Notes: generated by a model from the sequence alone, not told the origin. A stretch of DNA of 64,000 nucleotides from Brachyspira aalborgi (GCF_008016455.1 NZ_SAXU01000001.1:868001-932000), one strand, 5' to 3'; counted from the stretch's first letter, positions 45,527 through 55,646 are shown. Numbers and translations are program-made.

Positions 45527-45578
45527 AAGTATAGAAAGATTAATTAAAGCCAGAGTAAAACTCGGCAGGAGGCGTTTT

Positions 45579-46106
45579 ATGACGAACAAAAAAATCTTTA
45601 AACTTTCAGCATTAGTTTTTATTGTAGCTATTCTTATAGTCTTTTCAATAAGCTGTAAGAATAAGGTAACTAGGGCAAATAACCTTACCTTATCAGGAGA
45701 AGCTACAACCGAAGAAGTAGTTAAAGTTGACGATAATAAAGATATCAGTCAATTTGAAAATAAAACATATAAATCAAATATAGAAAAGATAGGACATGTT
45801 TCTGTAGTTTTAGTGGCAAAAATTGTAGTCCCTGAAGTTAATGAGTCGTATCTTGAAGTAAGATATATAGACCCTAAAGACGAAAATAGAGAAATTTGGG
45901 AAACTGAACAGTATTATTATCCTATAAATGAAAAAGGCTCTGTATATAATTTACAATACAAAAAAGCAAATTATGTAGAAGGAAACGGATATGTAACTTA
46001 TACAAGAGAAGCTACGGCTACTTTTGGAACAGACGGTTCTCTTACTCTTAAATGGAAAGGCGATTTAGCTGAAAGAGGAGATATAAAATTAGCTTTACAA
46101 AAATAA
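45579..46106 (+). CDS. Small lipoprotein of unknown function
   Basis: The 175-residue lipoprotein has the signal MTNKKIFKLSALVFIVAILIVFSISC, lipidated at Cys26. The mature part is beta-rich with an internal charged segment (EVNESYLEVRYIDPKDENREIWETEQYY) and ends in WKGDLAERGDIKLALQK, reminiscent of Brachyspira-type small surface lipoproteins; that likeness is an impression, not a family assignment. A very strong ribosome site and a clean terminator suggest high expression as a single gene. Confidence 0.75.
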   Translation: MTNKKIFKLSALVFIVAILIVFSISCKNKVTRANNLTLSGEATTEEVVKVDDNKDISQFENKTYKSNIEKIGHVSVVLVAKIVVPEVNESYLEVRYIDPKDENREIWETEQYYYPINEKGSVYNLQYKKANYVEGNGYVTYTREATATFGTDGSLTLKWKGDLAERGDIKLALQK

Positions 46107-46144
46107 AAAAAATTAAATAATAAACTAATGCTTTGAAAGTCAGA

Positions 46145-46183
46145 AGTCATTAGGGAGATTTTTCTTCCTAATGGCTTTTTTAT
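46145..46183 (+). terminator. Intrinsic terminator after the 45.6-kb lipoprotein gene
   Basis: A 12-bp stem, agtcattaggga (46145-46156) with ttcctaatggct (46165-46176), including GU pairs, is followed by ttttttatt. Confidence 0.85.
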
Positions 46184-46235
46184 TAGACTATAATTATAAT
46201 AATTTATAAAATTCAATTAATATTTAATATCAATA

Positions 46236-46293
46236 AAAATAAATAAAAAATTAGCTTTAGATTTCAAGCTATAAACTCAAAACCTAAAGCTAA
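46236..46293 (-). terminator. Intrinsic terminator of glnN
   Basis: On the minus strand, TTAGCTTTAG (46293-46284) pairs with CTAAAGCTAA (46260-46251), followed by TTTTTTATTTATTTTT. It lies about 22 bases beyond the glnN stop. Confidence 0.8.
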
Positions 46294-46314
46294 ATTTAAA
46301 AATCTTTATAATAA

Positions 46315-48426
46315 TTATAATAAACTATAAAGCATCTCGCCGTAAGTCGGCAATTTCCAATATTCTTTTGCAACCGTTTTTTCAAGCTCGTCAATTATCT
46401 GACGCATATCTACATCTATGCATTGTAAAATTTTATCTCTGTAGAATTTAGATAATTTATTTATATCGCCAATTTTTTTAGCTTCCGTAAGATAACTTTC
46501 AAGCTTTTTCAATTTGTCGTATAGAGATTTGGTTAAATCGCTTATTTTATTAATCAAATCTTTCTCAACTTCAAATTTTATTTTTAAGTTTTTCTTTTTC
46601 TCTACAATATCCAAAAGCGCTCTCGTATATTCCATAGAGTTTGGAATAATATGCTTATTAATCATATCTATTAAAGTTAAAGCTTCGATATTCAAAACTT
46701 TAATATATTCTTCCAAAACTATTTCGTATCTTGAATGAATTTCGCTTTCTGCAAAAACTTTATGTTTAGTCAAAAGCTCGACATTCTTTTTTGAAATAAA
46801 TTGAGGCAAAACTTCGGGCGTGGATTTTAAATTATATAATCCTCTTTTTTCGGCTTCCTTTACCCATTCGTCCGAATAGTTATTTCCATTGTATATTATT
46901 CTTTTATGTTTTTTGAAAGTTTCTTTAATAAGCTCTTCTAAATCTTTTTCAAAATTAGAACTTTTTTCCAAAATATCGGCAAATTGCGATAAAGATTCGG
47001 CTACTATCGTATTTAATATTATATTAGGTCCTGAAATTGACAAACTTGAGCCAACCATTCTAAATTCGAATTTATTTCCCGTGAAAGCCAAAGGAGAAGT
47101 TCTGTTTCTGTCGGTTATATCTTTTGTTAGTTTCGCCAAATAATGAACTCCGACTTCCATCTCTTCTTTGCCTTTAGCGTTATATTTTTGAGAGTTGACA
47201 AAAGATTCCAACATATCCGTTAATTCTTCGCCCAAAAATATTGATATTATCGCAGGAGGCGCTTCGCTCGCTCCAAGTCTATGGTCATTGCTTGCGCTTG
47301 CCGTTGTCACTCTTAATAAATCCTGATATTCGTCAACCGCTTTTATAAACGCCGTTAAGAATAATAGGAATTGTTTATTTTTCCAAGGAGTATTTCCAGG
47401 CTCAAGCAAATTTATTCCCGTATCCGTGCCTATAGACCAATTATTATGTTTTCCGCTTCCGTTTACTCCCGCAAAAGGTTTTTCATGCAGTATGCAAGAT
47501 AAATTATGCTTTTCGGCAATAACTTTCATTAATTCCATCATAAGCTGATTTTGGTCTGAAGCGATATTTGTAATTGAAAATTCGGGCGCTAATTCGTATT
47601 GTCCAGGCGCAACTTCGTTATGTTCCGTTTTTGCCAATATTCCTAATTTCCAAAGCTCGTTATCAAGCTCTTTCATAAACTCCTGCACTCTTGGTTTTAT
47701 CGCTCCAAAATAATGGTCTTCAAGTTCCTGCCCTTTAGGCGGGCATGCTCCGAATAAAGTTCTTTTACAATATCTTAAATCTTGTCTTTGCAAATATAAT
47801 TCTCTATCTATTAAAAAATATTCCTGCTCCGCTCCGACAGTAGTATAAACTCTTCCGACATCGTTATGTCCGAATAATTTAAGTATTCTTTTAGCTTCTT
47901 TTTCTAAAACTTCCATAGAACGAAGAAGAGGAGTTTTTTTATCCAAAGCCTCGCCTCCATAAGAACAGAAAATAGTCGGAATGCATAAAGTATTATCTTT
48001 TATAAAAGCGTAGGAAGTCGGGTCCCAAGCGGTATAACCTCTCGCCTCGAAAGTAGTTCTTAATCCGCCAGAAGGAAAACTTGAAGCGTCAGGTTCGCCT
48101 TGCGCCAATTCTTTACCCGTAAATTCCATACGAATAGAACCGCCTTCTACCTCGCCAGACGCCGGCTTTTGTCTCGTTATAAAACTTGTATGCTTTTCCG
48201 CAGTTATTCCCGTCATAGGCTGAAACCAATGAGTAAAATGCGTAGCGCCTTTTTCTATAGCCCACTCTTTCATGGCATGCGCCACTACATTAGCAAGCTC
48301 CAAATCCAATGTTTCTCCATTTTTTATGGTTTTTACCAATTTTTTATAAACATCTTTAGGCAATTTTTCCCGCATGACATTATCGTTAAAAACCATACTA
48401 CCAAAAATTTCAGGCACATTTTTCAT
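46315..48426 (-). CDS. glnN: Glutamine synthetase, type III
   Basis: Makes glutamine from glutamate and ammonia with ATP. The 703-residue length and the sequence are those of the large GSIII class: [34 protein letters not shown], the [31 protein letters not shown] region, [56 protein letters not shown], and [17 protein letters not shown]. It stands alone with its own promoter and terminator. GGAGG lies about ten bases before the ATG. No PII or ammonium transporter gene is adjacent. Confidence 0.97.
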   Translation of the reverse strand: MKNVPEIFGSMVFNDNVMREKLPKDVYKKLVKTIKNGETLDLELANVVAHAMKEWAIEKGATHFTHWFQPMTGITAEKHTSFITRQKPASGEVEGGSIRMEFTGKELAQGEPDASSFPSGGLRTTFEARGYTAWDPTSYAFIKDNTLCIPTIFCSYGGEALDKKTPLLRSMEVLEKEAKRILKLFGHNDVGRVYTTVGAEQEYFLIDRELYLQRQDLRYCKRTLFGACPPKGQELEDHYFGAIKPRVQEFMKELDNELWKLGILAKTEHNEVAPGQYELAPEFSITNIASDQNQLMMELMKVIAEKHNLSCILHEKPFAGVNGSGKHNNWSIGTDTGINLLEPGNTPWKNKQFLLFLTAFIKAVDEYQDLLRVTTASASNDHRLGASEAPPAIISIFLGEELTDMLESFVNSQKYNAKGKEEMEVGVHYLAKLTKDITDRNRTSPLAFTGNKFEFRMVGSSLSISGPNIILNTIVAESLSQFADILEKSSNFEKDLEELIKETFKKHKRIIYNGNNYSDEWVKEAEKRGLYNLKSTPEVLPQFISKKNVELLTKHKVFAESEIHSRYEIVLEEYIKVLNIEALTLIDMINKHIIPNSMEYTRALLDIVEKKKNLKIKFEVEKDLINKISDLTKSLYDKLKKLESYLTEAKKIGDINKLSKFYRDKILQCIDVDMRQIIDELEKTVAKEYWKLPTYGEMLYSLL

Positions 48427-48492
48427 TTATTGTATCCTCCAATAAAATTTTTAAATTTTTATTAATAAAAATTTTTATTTTTATTGGCAATA

Positions 48493-48520
48493 ATTATAAA
48501 ATTTCTTAAAATTAAATCAA
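48493..48520 (-). promoter_or_regulatory. Candidate promoter of glnN
   Basis: On the minus strand: TTGATT (48520-48515), 16-base spacer, TATAAT (48498-48493), about 67 bases before the glnN ATG. Confidence 0.45.
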
Positions 48521-48656
48521 TATTACTATATATAGTTATTTCAAAAATTTTGTGAAGTTTTAAATTTTTTGAAAAGATAATAATAGAAATAATACATTTT
48601 ATACAAAATTTTATTATGTTAAATATTTTTTATATTCTAATTTTAGTTTTTTAATT

Positions 48657-50204
48657 TTAATTTTTTGTAAGTTCTTCAAATTTTTCAATCATATTTTTTT
48701 GATATTCTTCGTATTTTTTGGATAATTTATAATCGGGTTCTATAATTGTTTTATCTCTCAAAGTTTCTCTAATTTCATCTAAATCAATATTTTCATTTAA
48801 TAATAAAATAGCGGAAATTGCAGCTCCCAAAGAAGCTCCTCCCGAAGGAAGAATTTTTATAGGACATTGCCAAATATTCGCTATAATTTTTAATATTTCA
48901 ATATCTTTTGTTGGACCGCCTGTAACCGACAAATCGGCTTTTTTTGAAGAATTAAATTTTTTAGAATATTCGGCGATTAAAGATAAAGAACTTAAAACAA
49001 TTCCTTTATAATCGCAATCAAAATTAGCTTTTTCGTAATATCTTTTTATTTCAAATGATTTACTTATAGGCACGGATTCGTTTTCTTTCTGCCATAACAT
49101 TAAAGGCAAATTATTTATATTTTCTTTAAGCGAAATTGTTATATCTTTATAATTTTTATTATAATTATTCATTATAGCATCCCAAAGCATAGCGCCGTTT
49201 GTTCTGCAAAATATCATAAATGGATTTCCTATTCCGTCATACATAGCGTTTGAAACTCCGTTATAATCTCTATCATTTTCGTCTATATTAAGCATATAAA
49301 CAAAACTTGTCCCAAGAGATAAAATATCGCCTTTATATAAAACTTTTGTTTCAGGATTATCTCCGCTTCCAATTCCTACAATACAATTTTTATTAAATCC
49401 AAATTTTTCAATAAAATAAGTTGAAATATATCCCGCTTCGCTTGAAGGACTTTTTATATTTCCTAATTTATTTTTTAAATCTTTTGAAACTGCATTTAAA
49501 AGATTTTCGTTCCATTCTTTTTTTGAATAATCCATTAAACTCATTCCCGCGCCGTTTCCAAAATCTACGGAGATACCGTCTTTTGCCGTTAATATTGAAG
49601 AGATAAAAGTATTGAGCAAAAATATTTTATAAGTATTTTCTAAAAGACTTTTATTATTATCAAAATAATATTTTATAACCGCTCCCGTAAATCTTAAAGG
49701 CGAATCAGAACCAGTTATTTGAATCATTTTTTCTTTACCGCCCGCAGCCTTTCTTAATTCTTTAGCTTGTTTTTCAGCGCAGGAAGTTCTCCAAATTGGA
49801 GCGCCATTATAAGAATAAGAATTTTTTAATATCTCGACTAAACTTTTATTTGCCGATTCTTTTAATTTTAAATATTCTAAATTCTTTTTATAATTATCAG
49901 ACAAATAAACATGTCCATGCTGTTGAGCGGATATTTGAATAGAATCTATAAGCGAAATATTGCATTTATCTTTTAATTTTGAAAAAGCTTTATCTAAAGC
50001 TATTAAAAAAATATTTGTATCTTGTTCCGCTTTGCCTTCTATATTTGAATCGATTAATAAAGTATTTTTATTCATTGAAGAATTATTTATTTCTTCCAAA
50101 GAATTAAAAGCTACCGATATATTTAATTCGTTTTTAAAATTTTTGTAATTCAAAACGCTTAAAGTTAAACTTTGCGTGCTTAAATCTATTCCTAAACTAT
50201 ACAT
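48657..50204 (-). CDS. xylB: Xylulokinase-like FGGY carbohydrate kinase
   Basis: The 515-residue kinase of the FGGY family phosphorylates D-xylulose. Evidence includes the N-terminal phosphate loop YSLGIDLSTQSLTLSVLNY, the substrate-side SIQISAQQHGHVYLSD, GAPIWRTSCAEKQAKELRK, GIGSGDNPETKVLYKGDILSLGTS (the conserved catalytic Asp region) and the late LSVTGGPTKDIEILKIIANIWQCPI ... GGASLGAAISAILL. It is transcribed away from the ROK regulator and dehydrogenase operon at 50.7-56.6 kb, with which it forms a pentitol catabolic locus. Confidence 0.9.
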   Translation of the reverse strand: MYSLGIDLSTQSLTLSVLNYKNFKNELNISVAFNSLEEINNSSMNKNTLLIDSNIEGKAEQDTNIFLIALDKAFSKLKDKCNISLIDSIQISAQQHGHVYLSDNYKKNLEYLKLKESANKSLVEILKNSYSYNGAPIWRTSCAEKQAKELRKAAGGKEKMIQITGSDSPLRFTGAVIKYYFDNNKSLLENTYKIFLLNTFISSILTAKDGISVDFGNGAGMSLMDYSKKEWNENLLNAVSKDLKNKLGNIKSPSSEAGYISTYFIEKFGFNKNCIVGIGSGDNPETKVLYKGDILSLGTSFVYMLNIDENDRDYNGVSNAMYDGIGNPFMIFCRTNGAMLWDAIMNNYNKNYKDITISLKENINNLPLMLWQKENESVPISKSFEIKRYYEKANFDCDYKGIVLSSLSLIAEYSKKFNSSKKADLSVTGGPTKDIEILKIIANIWQCPIKILPSGGASLGAAISAILLLNENIDLDEIRETLRDKTIIEPDYKLSKKYEEYQKNMIEKFEELTKN

Positions 50205-50336
50205 TTTTTAGCCTCGCTTTTTTATTATTCGTTATGAGTATATAGAAAAATATTTTATAAATCAAGTTTTATCTTAATTTAATATTTAGAAATTATTTGT
50301 TATAAATATTTTTTATAAAGAAAATACAAATTCCAT

Positions 50337-50549
50337 TTAAATTCCAATCTGTTTATAAAATTCATTAGCTTTTATTCCGTTATCGCCTTTAAGTCACTCT
50401 TCTCTTCCTTGCAAAGCGTCTTTTATATCTTCAAAATCTTCCAAAAAATTTAAAATTGCTTCTTCGACAAGATAATCTACGGTTTTATTATGTTTTTTAG
50501 CGATACTTGAAAGAGCGTCTTCGGTTTCTTTAGTTATATTTATGTTCAT
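50337..50549 (-). pseudogene. Ribbon-helix-helix antitoxin-like gene with an in-frame TGA
   Basis: From the ATG at 50549, with GAGGA six bases upstream, a 51-residue protein is encoded: MNINITKETEDALSSIAKKH onward, with the short N-terminal strand and two helices of a ribbon-helix-helix (CopG/RelB-type) protein. It stops at TGA (50394-50396). The frame remains open for 18 more codons (LKGDNGIKANEF to a terminal GI) and then TAA at 50337, and this tail looks like the normal C-terminus of such antitoxins. A single TGG-to-TGA change would explain it. No toxin gene is adjacent, so the unit is an orphan or decaying. The 51-residue product may still be made. Confidence 0.6.
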
Positions 50550-50696
50550 TTTTTCCTCGTTAAATTGTCATTTATAGATTTATTATATTTTACAATTTTT
50601 TTAATTATTAACAATATATATTAATTATTTATTTAATAATATTCCAAATTTATTACTTTAATATATACTATTCTTAATTATATTTTATGGTTAATT

Positions 50697-51812
50697 ATGT
50701 TATACAAAAAAAGCAATAATATTGAAATTAAAAAGATTAATAAAAACACTATTTACAAATATATTCTTGAAAAAGAAAAAATTTCTAAACATGATATAGC
50801 TATAGGTTTAGATATGAGTATGCCTACGGTTTTGCAAAATATTAAAGAGTTTCTTAACCAAAATCTTATAAAAGAAGTCGGAGAATTTCAATCTAGCGGA
50901 GGCAGAAAGGCTAAAGCTATTTCAATAATATCTGACGCGAGATTATCAATCGGAATAGATATAACTAAAAATCATGTTAGTTTAGTTTTGGTTGACCTTG
51001 CGGGAAAAGTTATAAAACATATAAGATTAAAAAATACTTTTTCTTACGATGAAAATTATTTTTTATGGTTTAATAAATCTATTAACGATTTTACGGAAGG
51101 AATCGATAAAAACAAAATTCTCGGAGCTGGCGTATCGATACCCGGAATAATTGATAAATCTGCAACCGATATAGCAAACTCTTATGTTTTGGGATTTGGA
51201 AAAGTTCCATTTACTGATTTTACAAAATATATACCGTTTGAATGCATATTTATTAACGATGCAAACGCAGCTGGATTTGCGGAAGCAAGATATCTTGAAA
51301 ATAATTCTCTTTATTTATCTTTAAGCAATAGCGTTGGCGGCGCTATAATATTTGCAAAACAATTATATAACGGAGACAATATAAGAAGCGGAGAGTTTGG
51401 ACATATGCGTATAGTTCCAAACGGCATTAAATGTTATTGCGGAAAAATCGGATGTTTAGATTCTTATTGCAAAGCTAATTTGCTTTCGGATTTGACAAAC
51501 GGAAAACTTGGAGATTTTTTCAAAGAACTTGAAGAAGGAAATGAAGACTTCTTAAAAATATGGGAAAATTATTTATATTATTTGGCAATAGCGGTTAATA
51601 ATTTGAGAATGGCTTTCGATTGCGATGTTATAATTGGCGGTTATGTAGGCGGATATTTTGAAAATTATATTGACGATTTTAGAAAAAGAGTCGCAGAATT
51701 AAATACTTTTGAAACAAACGGAAATTATGTAAAAGTTTGTAAGCATCATTTTGAAGCAGCAGCATTAGGCGCAGCTTTACAGCATATTTACGCTTTCATT
51801 GATAAAATATAA
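50697..51812 (+). CDS. ROK-family transcriptional regulator (XylR/NagC-like)
   Basis: The 371-residue repressor has an N-terminal winged helix-turn-helix (residues about 15-70: NTIYKYILEKEKISKHDIAIGLDMSMPTVLQNIKEF-type) joined to a ROK sugar-kinase-like domain: IGIDITKNHVSLVLVDLAG, GAGVSIPGIID, FINDANAAGFAEA, the ROK zinc motif GHMRIVPNGIKCYCGKIGCLDSYC and an HHFEAAALGAAL end. It stands between xylB and the dehydrogenase/transport operon and probably controls both. No ribosome site is visible before the ATG. Confidence 0.92.
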   Translation: MLYKKSNNIEIKKINKNTIYKYILEKEKISKHDIAIGLDMSMPTVLQNIKEFLNQNLIKEVGEFQSSGGRKAKAISIISDARLSIGIDITKNHVSLVLVDLAGKVIKHIRLKNTFSYDENYFLWFNKSINDFTEGIDKNKILGAGVSIPGIIDKSATDIANSYVLGFGKVPFTDFTKYIPFECIFINDANAAGFAEARYLENNSLYLSLSNSVGGAIIFAKQLYNGDNIRSGEFGHMRIVPNGIKCYCGKIGCLDSYCKANLLSDLTNGKLGDFFKELEEGNEDFLKIWENYLYYLAIAVNNLRMAFDCDVIIGGYVGGYFENYIDDFRKRVAELNTFETNGNYVKVCKHHFEAAALGAALQHIYAFIDKI

Positions 51813-51947
51813 AGATTAATTAATCAAATTCTAAAGATTTGCAAATTTTATTTTTTAAAAAAGCTAAAAATATGTATTAAATGTATTATAATAGCTCAAT
51901 AAATTTCTTATAAACCTAAAAATTTAAACAAATTTTGAATTTTTCAC

Positions 51948-51976
51948 TTGACAAATAATTTTTTATGTATTATATT
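51948..51976 (+). promoter_or_regulatory. Promoter of the pentitol dehydrogenase/transport operon
   Basis: TTGACA (51948-51953), 17-base spacer, TATATT (51971-51976), about 68 bases before the dehydrogenase ATG. Confidence 0.65.
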
Positions 51977-51986
51977 ATTAATATAA

Positions 51987-52017
51987 ATACTTTAATAAAA
52001 CTATTTTAAAAAAGTAT
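51987..52017. promoter_or_regulatory. Candidate operator for the ROK regulator
   Basis: Inverted repeat atacttt (51987-51993) / aaagtat (52011-52017), with an AT-only centre, immediately downstream of the predicted transcription start, where a repressor would block the promoter. The composition is so AT-rich that chance is a real alternative. Confidence 0.35.
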
Positions 52018-52044
52018 CTATATTAATTTGGAGATAAATTTTTT

Positions 52045-53088
52045 ATGAAAGGAATGATGAAAACCGCCGTTATGACGGCTCTTAATAAAATTGAATTTAC
52101 CGAAAGAGAAATACCGAAACCTAAAGATAATGAAGTATTGGTAAAACTCGAATATATCGGAGTTTGCGGTTCGGATTTGCATTATTACGAACATGGAGCT
52201 ATAGGAAATTTTATAGTTAAAACTCCTTTTGTCCTAGGGCATGAATGCGCAGGAACTGTAGTCGAAATCGGAAGCAAGGTAAAAGAATTAAAGGTTGGAG
52301 ACAGAGTGGCTTTAGAGCCAGGAAAAACATGCGGAGAATGTGAGTTTTGCAGAAAGGGAAAATATAATTTATGCAAAGATGTAATATTTTTCGCAACGCC
52401 TCCAGTAGATGGAGTATTTCAAGAATATGTCGCTCATCCTGAAAATTTATCATTTAAACTTCCTGATAAATTATCGACTATGGAAGGCGCTTTAATAGAG
52501 CCTTTATCCGTAGGAATGCATGCGGCTATGCAAGGAAAAGCCAAAATAGGAGAAATTGCATTTGTAACGGGAGCGGGATGCATAGGTTTATGTTCGATGC
52601 TTTCTTTAAAAGCTTGCGGAATATCAAAAGTTTATGTTATAGATGTAATGAAAAAGAGATTGGATAAGGCTTTGGAATTAGGAGCTGCTGGAGTTATAGA
52701 CGCCTCTAAAGAGGATGTGGTAAAAAAAGCTTATGAGTTTACTAACGGAAAAGGAAGCGATTTAACAATAGAAACTGCAGGGGTTGAAAGTATTACAAAT
52801 CAGGCTATAGAATTCGCTAAAAAAGGTTCTACTATAGTTTTGGTTGGATATAGTAAAACGGGAATGATTAATATGAATGTCGGAATGGCTTTGGATAAAG
52901 AATTAACTTTCAAAACCGTATTTAGATATAGACATATATTCCCTTTATCTATAGACGCAGTAGAAAGCGGCGCTATAAATATTAAAAATATCGTTACAAA
53001 TACTTATGATTTTAAAGATTTACAAAAGGCGATGGACGATAGCGTGAAAGATAAAGCCAATATAGTAAAGACTGTTATTAAAATGTAA
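52045..53088 (+). CDS. Zinc-dependent xylitol/sorbitol dehydrogenase (MDR family)
   Basis: The 347-residue medium-chain dehydrogenase oxidises a polyol to the ketose, most likely xylitol to D-xylulose given the xylulokinase gene nearby. Catalytic zinc ligands are in GVCGSDLHYYEHG and VLGHECAGTVVEIG; the structural zinc cysteines are in GKTCGECEFCRKGKYNLC; the NAD(H) fold has AFVTGAGCIGLCSML; and ALIEPLSVGMHA is typical of sorbitol dehydrogenases. A GGAG site precedes the ATG. It starts the operon continued by a sugar ABC transporter; sorbitol and arabitol remain possible substrates. Confidence 0.9.
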   Translation: MKGMMKTAVMTALNKIEFTEREIPKPKDNEVLVKLEYIGVCGSDLHYYEHGAIGNFIVKTPFVLGHECAGTVVEIGSKVKELKVGDRVALEPGKTCGECEFCRKGKYNLCKDVIFFATPPVDGVFQEYVAHPENLSFKLPDKLSTMEGALIEPLSVGMHAAMQGKAKIGEIAFVTGAGCIGLCSMLSLKACGISKVYVIDVMKKRLDKALELGAAGVIDASKEDVVKKAYEFTNGKGSDLTIETAGVESITNQAIEFAKKGSTIVLVGYSKTGMINMNVGMALDKELTFKTVFRYRHIFPLSIDAVESGAINIKNIVTNTYDFKDLQKAMDDSVKDKANIVKTVIKM

Positions 53089-53115
53089 ATAAAATTATTT
53101 TTAAGGAGAAGCATT

Positions 53116-54072
53116 ATGCGAAAAATATTAATAACATTATTTATCACTTGCCTAACCGTGATTTCTATATCATGCTCTGGCAGTAAAAACAAATCTAACG
53201 CCAAAAAAATATCTATGGCATTTACAGTGCAGGATTTAACTAATCCTGTTTGGGGAGCTACGGCAGAAAACTTAAAGGTTATTTGCGCTAATAATAATGT
53301 CGATTTGACTGTGGTAGACTGTCAGGGTAATTCGGCAAATCAAATTACTCAAATGGAAAATTTTATCCAAAAAGGCTTGAATGTTATTGCAATCCATCCT
53401 GCAGAAATTAATTCGTTAGCTCCAATAATGCAAAAAGCTAGAGACAACGGAATAAAAGTATTTTGCTGGGATGAGGATACCGACAACGCCGATGTGTCTT
53501 GGCTTATAGACAATTTTGAATTTGGAAAAGCTATAGGAACGGAAGCTGGAAAATGGATAAATGAAAAATTAGGCGGACAAACGGATGTCGCTATCGTTGA
53601 ATATTCAGTTTATCCAAATTTAATTAAAAGAGCTGACGGAATAGTTGCGGGCATTAAAGAATTGTCTCCAAATGCAAGAATAGTAGTCAGAGATAGCGCT
53701 ATAAACGCGGCTGAAGGCATGCCTCTTGCAGAATCTTTTTTGCAGTCCAATCCTAATATAAAAGTCATAGCGAGCATAGGAGACGGAGCGGCAATAGGAG
53801 CAAACGAAGCCGTTAAAGCCGCTGGCAAAGCTACTCCAGATTTTGGAATATTTGCCGCGGACGCTACCGACGAAGCTTGCGATAAAATCTCTAAATCAAA
53901 TGAGCCTTTTAGAGCTTCCGTTTCACTAGGAACTCCAAAACAACTTGCCGAATCAGTTTTTGATATATGCATGAAACTTGTTAACAACGAAGATATAGAT
54001 AGTAAAATTTATAGACAATTTAAAGTAATAAACGAAGAAAATGTGCAAGATTATATGGCAGGAAAAATATAA
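53116..54072 (+). CDS. Sugar ABC transporter substrate-binding lipoprotein (ribose-type)
   Basis: The 318-residue periplasmic-binding protein of the Peripla_BP_4/RbsB type is lipidated at Cys20 (MRKILITLFITCLTVISISC). The binding-fold landmarks are MAFTVQDLTNPVWGATAENL, DCQGNSANQITQMENFIQKGLNVIAIHP, AGKWINEKLGG, and ASIGDGAAIGANEAVKAAGK. It lies 27 bases after the dehydrogenase gene, so its ligand is probably the pentitol that the enzyme oxidises. A terminator-like hairpin follows immediately, which would raise its level over the ATPase and permease. Confidence 0.93.
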   Translation: MRKILITLFITCLTVISISCSGSKNKSNAKKISMAFTVQDLTNPVWGATAENLKVICANNNVDLTVVDCQGNSANQITQMENFIQKGLNVIAIHPAEINSLAPIMQKARDNGIKVFCWDEDTDNADVSWLIDNFEFGKAIGTEAGKWINEKLGGQTDVAIVEYSVYPNLIKRADGIVAGIKELSPNARIVVRDSAINAAEGMPLAESFLQSNPNIKVIASIGDGAAIGANEAVKAAGKATPDFGIFAADATDEACDKISKSNEPFRASVSLGTPKQLAESVFDICMKLVNNEDIDSKIYRQFKVINEENVQDYMAGKI

Positions 54073-54096
54073 TTATAATAATTTATTTTTTGGATA

Positions 54097-54127
54097 ATAG
54101 GGGTAATTATCTTGCCCCTATTTTTTT
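54097..54127 (+). terminator. Intercistronic hairpin with T-run (attenuator)
   Basis: atagggg (54097-54103) pairs with cccctat (54115-54121), followed by seven Ts. It lies between the binding-protein stop (54072) and the ATPase start (54141), in mid-operon, so it is probably a partial terminator giving excess binding protein. Confidence 0.75.
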
Positions 54128-54140
54128 GAAAGGTTGAATT

Positions 54141-55631
54141 ATGGAACAAGATATAATATTAAGTTTAGATAATATTGTTAAAAAATATTCTGGCATTTTG
54201 GCTTTAGATAATGTATCGTTAGATATTAGAAGAGGCGAAATACATGCTTTAATGGGAGAAAACGGAGCTGGAAAATCTACTTTAATTAAAACTATAGCGG
54301 GAGCAATACAGCCTGACGCTGGAACTATTAATATAGACGGCAAACAGTTTAAATATATGACGCCTCAACTTTCGGAAAAAATGGGAATAGCGACTATTTA
54401 TCAAGAATTTAATTTAGTTGATGAATTATCTGCTGCAGAAAATATATTTTTAGGCAAAAAACTTTCAAAAGGTATATTTATAAATAAAAAACTAATGCAT
54501 GAAAAATCTAAAGAAGTTTTTGAACAATTAAATATAGATATAAATCCCGATAAACTTGTTAAAAACCTTACCGTAGGATATCAACAAATGGTAGAGATAG
54601 CAAAAGCCGTAATACAGAACGCTAAAGTTCTTATTATGGACGAACCTTCCGCTCCCTTAACGGTTGTCGAGATTGAATCTATGTTTAAATTAATTGACGA
54701 ACTTAACAAAAGAAAAGTTTCAATAATTTATATTTCTCATAGATTGGATGAAATTTTTAGAATATCAAATAGAGTTACAGTCATGAGAGACGGTAAAAAA
54801 ATATCGACTTTAAACACTAAAGATACAAATGTTGAAGAACTTATATCTTTAATGGTTGGCAGAAAAATGTCAGAAACATTTCCTAAAAGAGAAACTCATA
54901 ATTCTAACGACATATTATTGGAAGTTAAAAATCTATCTGGAAATGGAATAAAAAATATTTCTTTTAAACTTAAAAAAGGAGAAATATTAGGGTTTGCAGG
55001 TTTAATAGGCTCTGGAAGAACGGAATTAATGGAGTTAATTTTTGGAGCAAAAAAGATAAAAGAAGGAGAAATATTCTTTAACGGTAAAAGATTTATTCCT
55101 AAAAATCCAAAATATTGCATAAATAATGGTATAGTTTTAGCGCCTGAAGATAGAAAAAGATTAGGAGCTTTGATAACAAGAAGCGTAAAAGAAAATATAA
55201 GTATATCTTGCATAGAAAAAATATCAAAATTTTTATTTATAAACGATAAAGAAGATAAAAATATATCTAATAGCTTTATAGAGAATTTAAAAATAAAAGC
55301 TTCGGGAATAAATCAAATTGTAAAAAATTTAAGCGGAGGCAATCAGCAAAAAGTCGTTATATCAAAATGTTTATCCGTAAATCCCGATTTGATTATATTG
55401 GATGAACCTACAAGAGGCATTGATGTCGGAGCTAAATATGAGATTTACAAATTAATAAACGAATTAATATTAAACGGTAAAACTATCATTATGATATCTT
55501 CCGAAATGGAAGAGCTAATAGGAATGTCCGATAGAATAATAGTTTTATTTGAAGGCAGTATGGTTGGAGAGATACCTAAAGAAAAATTTTCTCAAAATTT
55601 AATAATGAGCTATGCGGCGGCAATCGATTAA
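54141..55631 (+). CDS. Sugar ABC transporter ATP-binding protein (RbsA-type)
   Basis: The 496-residue ATPase has two fused nucleotide-binding domains. The first has Walker A MGENGAGKSTLIK (residues about 41-53), signature LTVGYQQMVEIAKAV and Walker B LIMDEPSAPLT. The second has GLIGSGRTELMELI, LSGGNQQKVVISKCL and LILDEPTRGIDVG. This is the RbsA/MglA pattern for carbohydrate importers. An AAAGG site precedes the ATG, which overlaps no other gene. It pairs with the permease 16 bases downstream. Confidence 0.95.
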   Translation: MEQDIILSLDNIVKKYSGILALDNVSLDIRRGEIHALMGENGAGKSTLIKTIAGAIQPDAGTINIDGKQFKYMTPQLSEKMGIATIYQEFNLVDELSAAENIFLGKKLSKGIFINKKLMHEKSKEVFEQLNIDINPDKLVKNLTVGYQQMVEIAKAVIQNAKVLIMDEPSAPLTVVEIESMFKLIDELNKRKVSIIYISHRLDEIFRISNRVTVMRDGKKISTLNTKDTNVEELISLMVGRKMSETFPKRETHNSNDILLEVKNLSGNGIKNISFKLKKGEILGFAGLIGSGRTELMELIFGAKKIKEGEIFFNGKRFIPKNPKYCINNGIVLAPEDRKRLGALITRSVKENISISCIEKISKFLFINDKEDKNISNSFIENLKIKASGINQIVKNLSGGNQQKVVISKCLSVNPDLIILDEPTRGIDVGAKYEIYKLINELILNGKTIIMISSEMEELIGMSDRIIVLFEGSMVGEIPKEKFSQNLIMSYAAAID

Positions 55632-55646
55632 ATAAAGGAGTATAAA

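Noticed and set aside
45370-45578. Riboswitch or small RNA before the 45.6-kb lipoprotein gene
   Set aside because: Only a promoter, a short leader and a strong ribosome site are seen; no conserved riboswitch core is recognisable.
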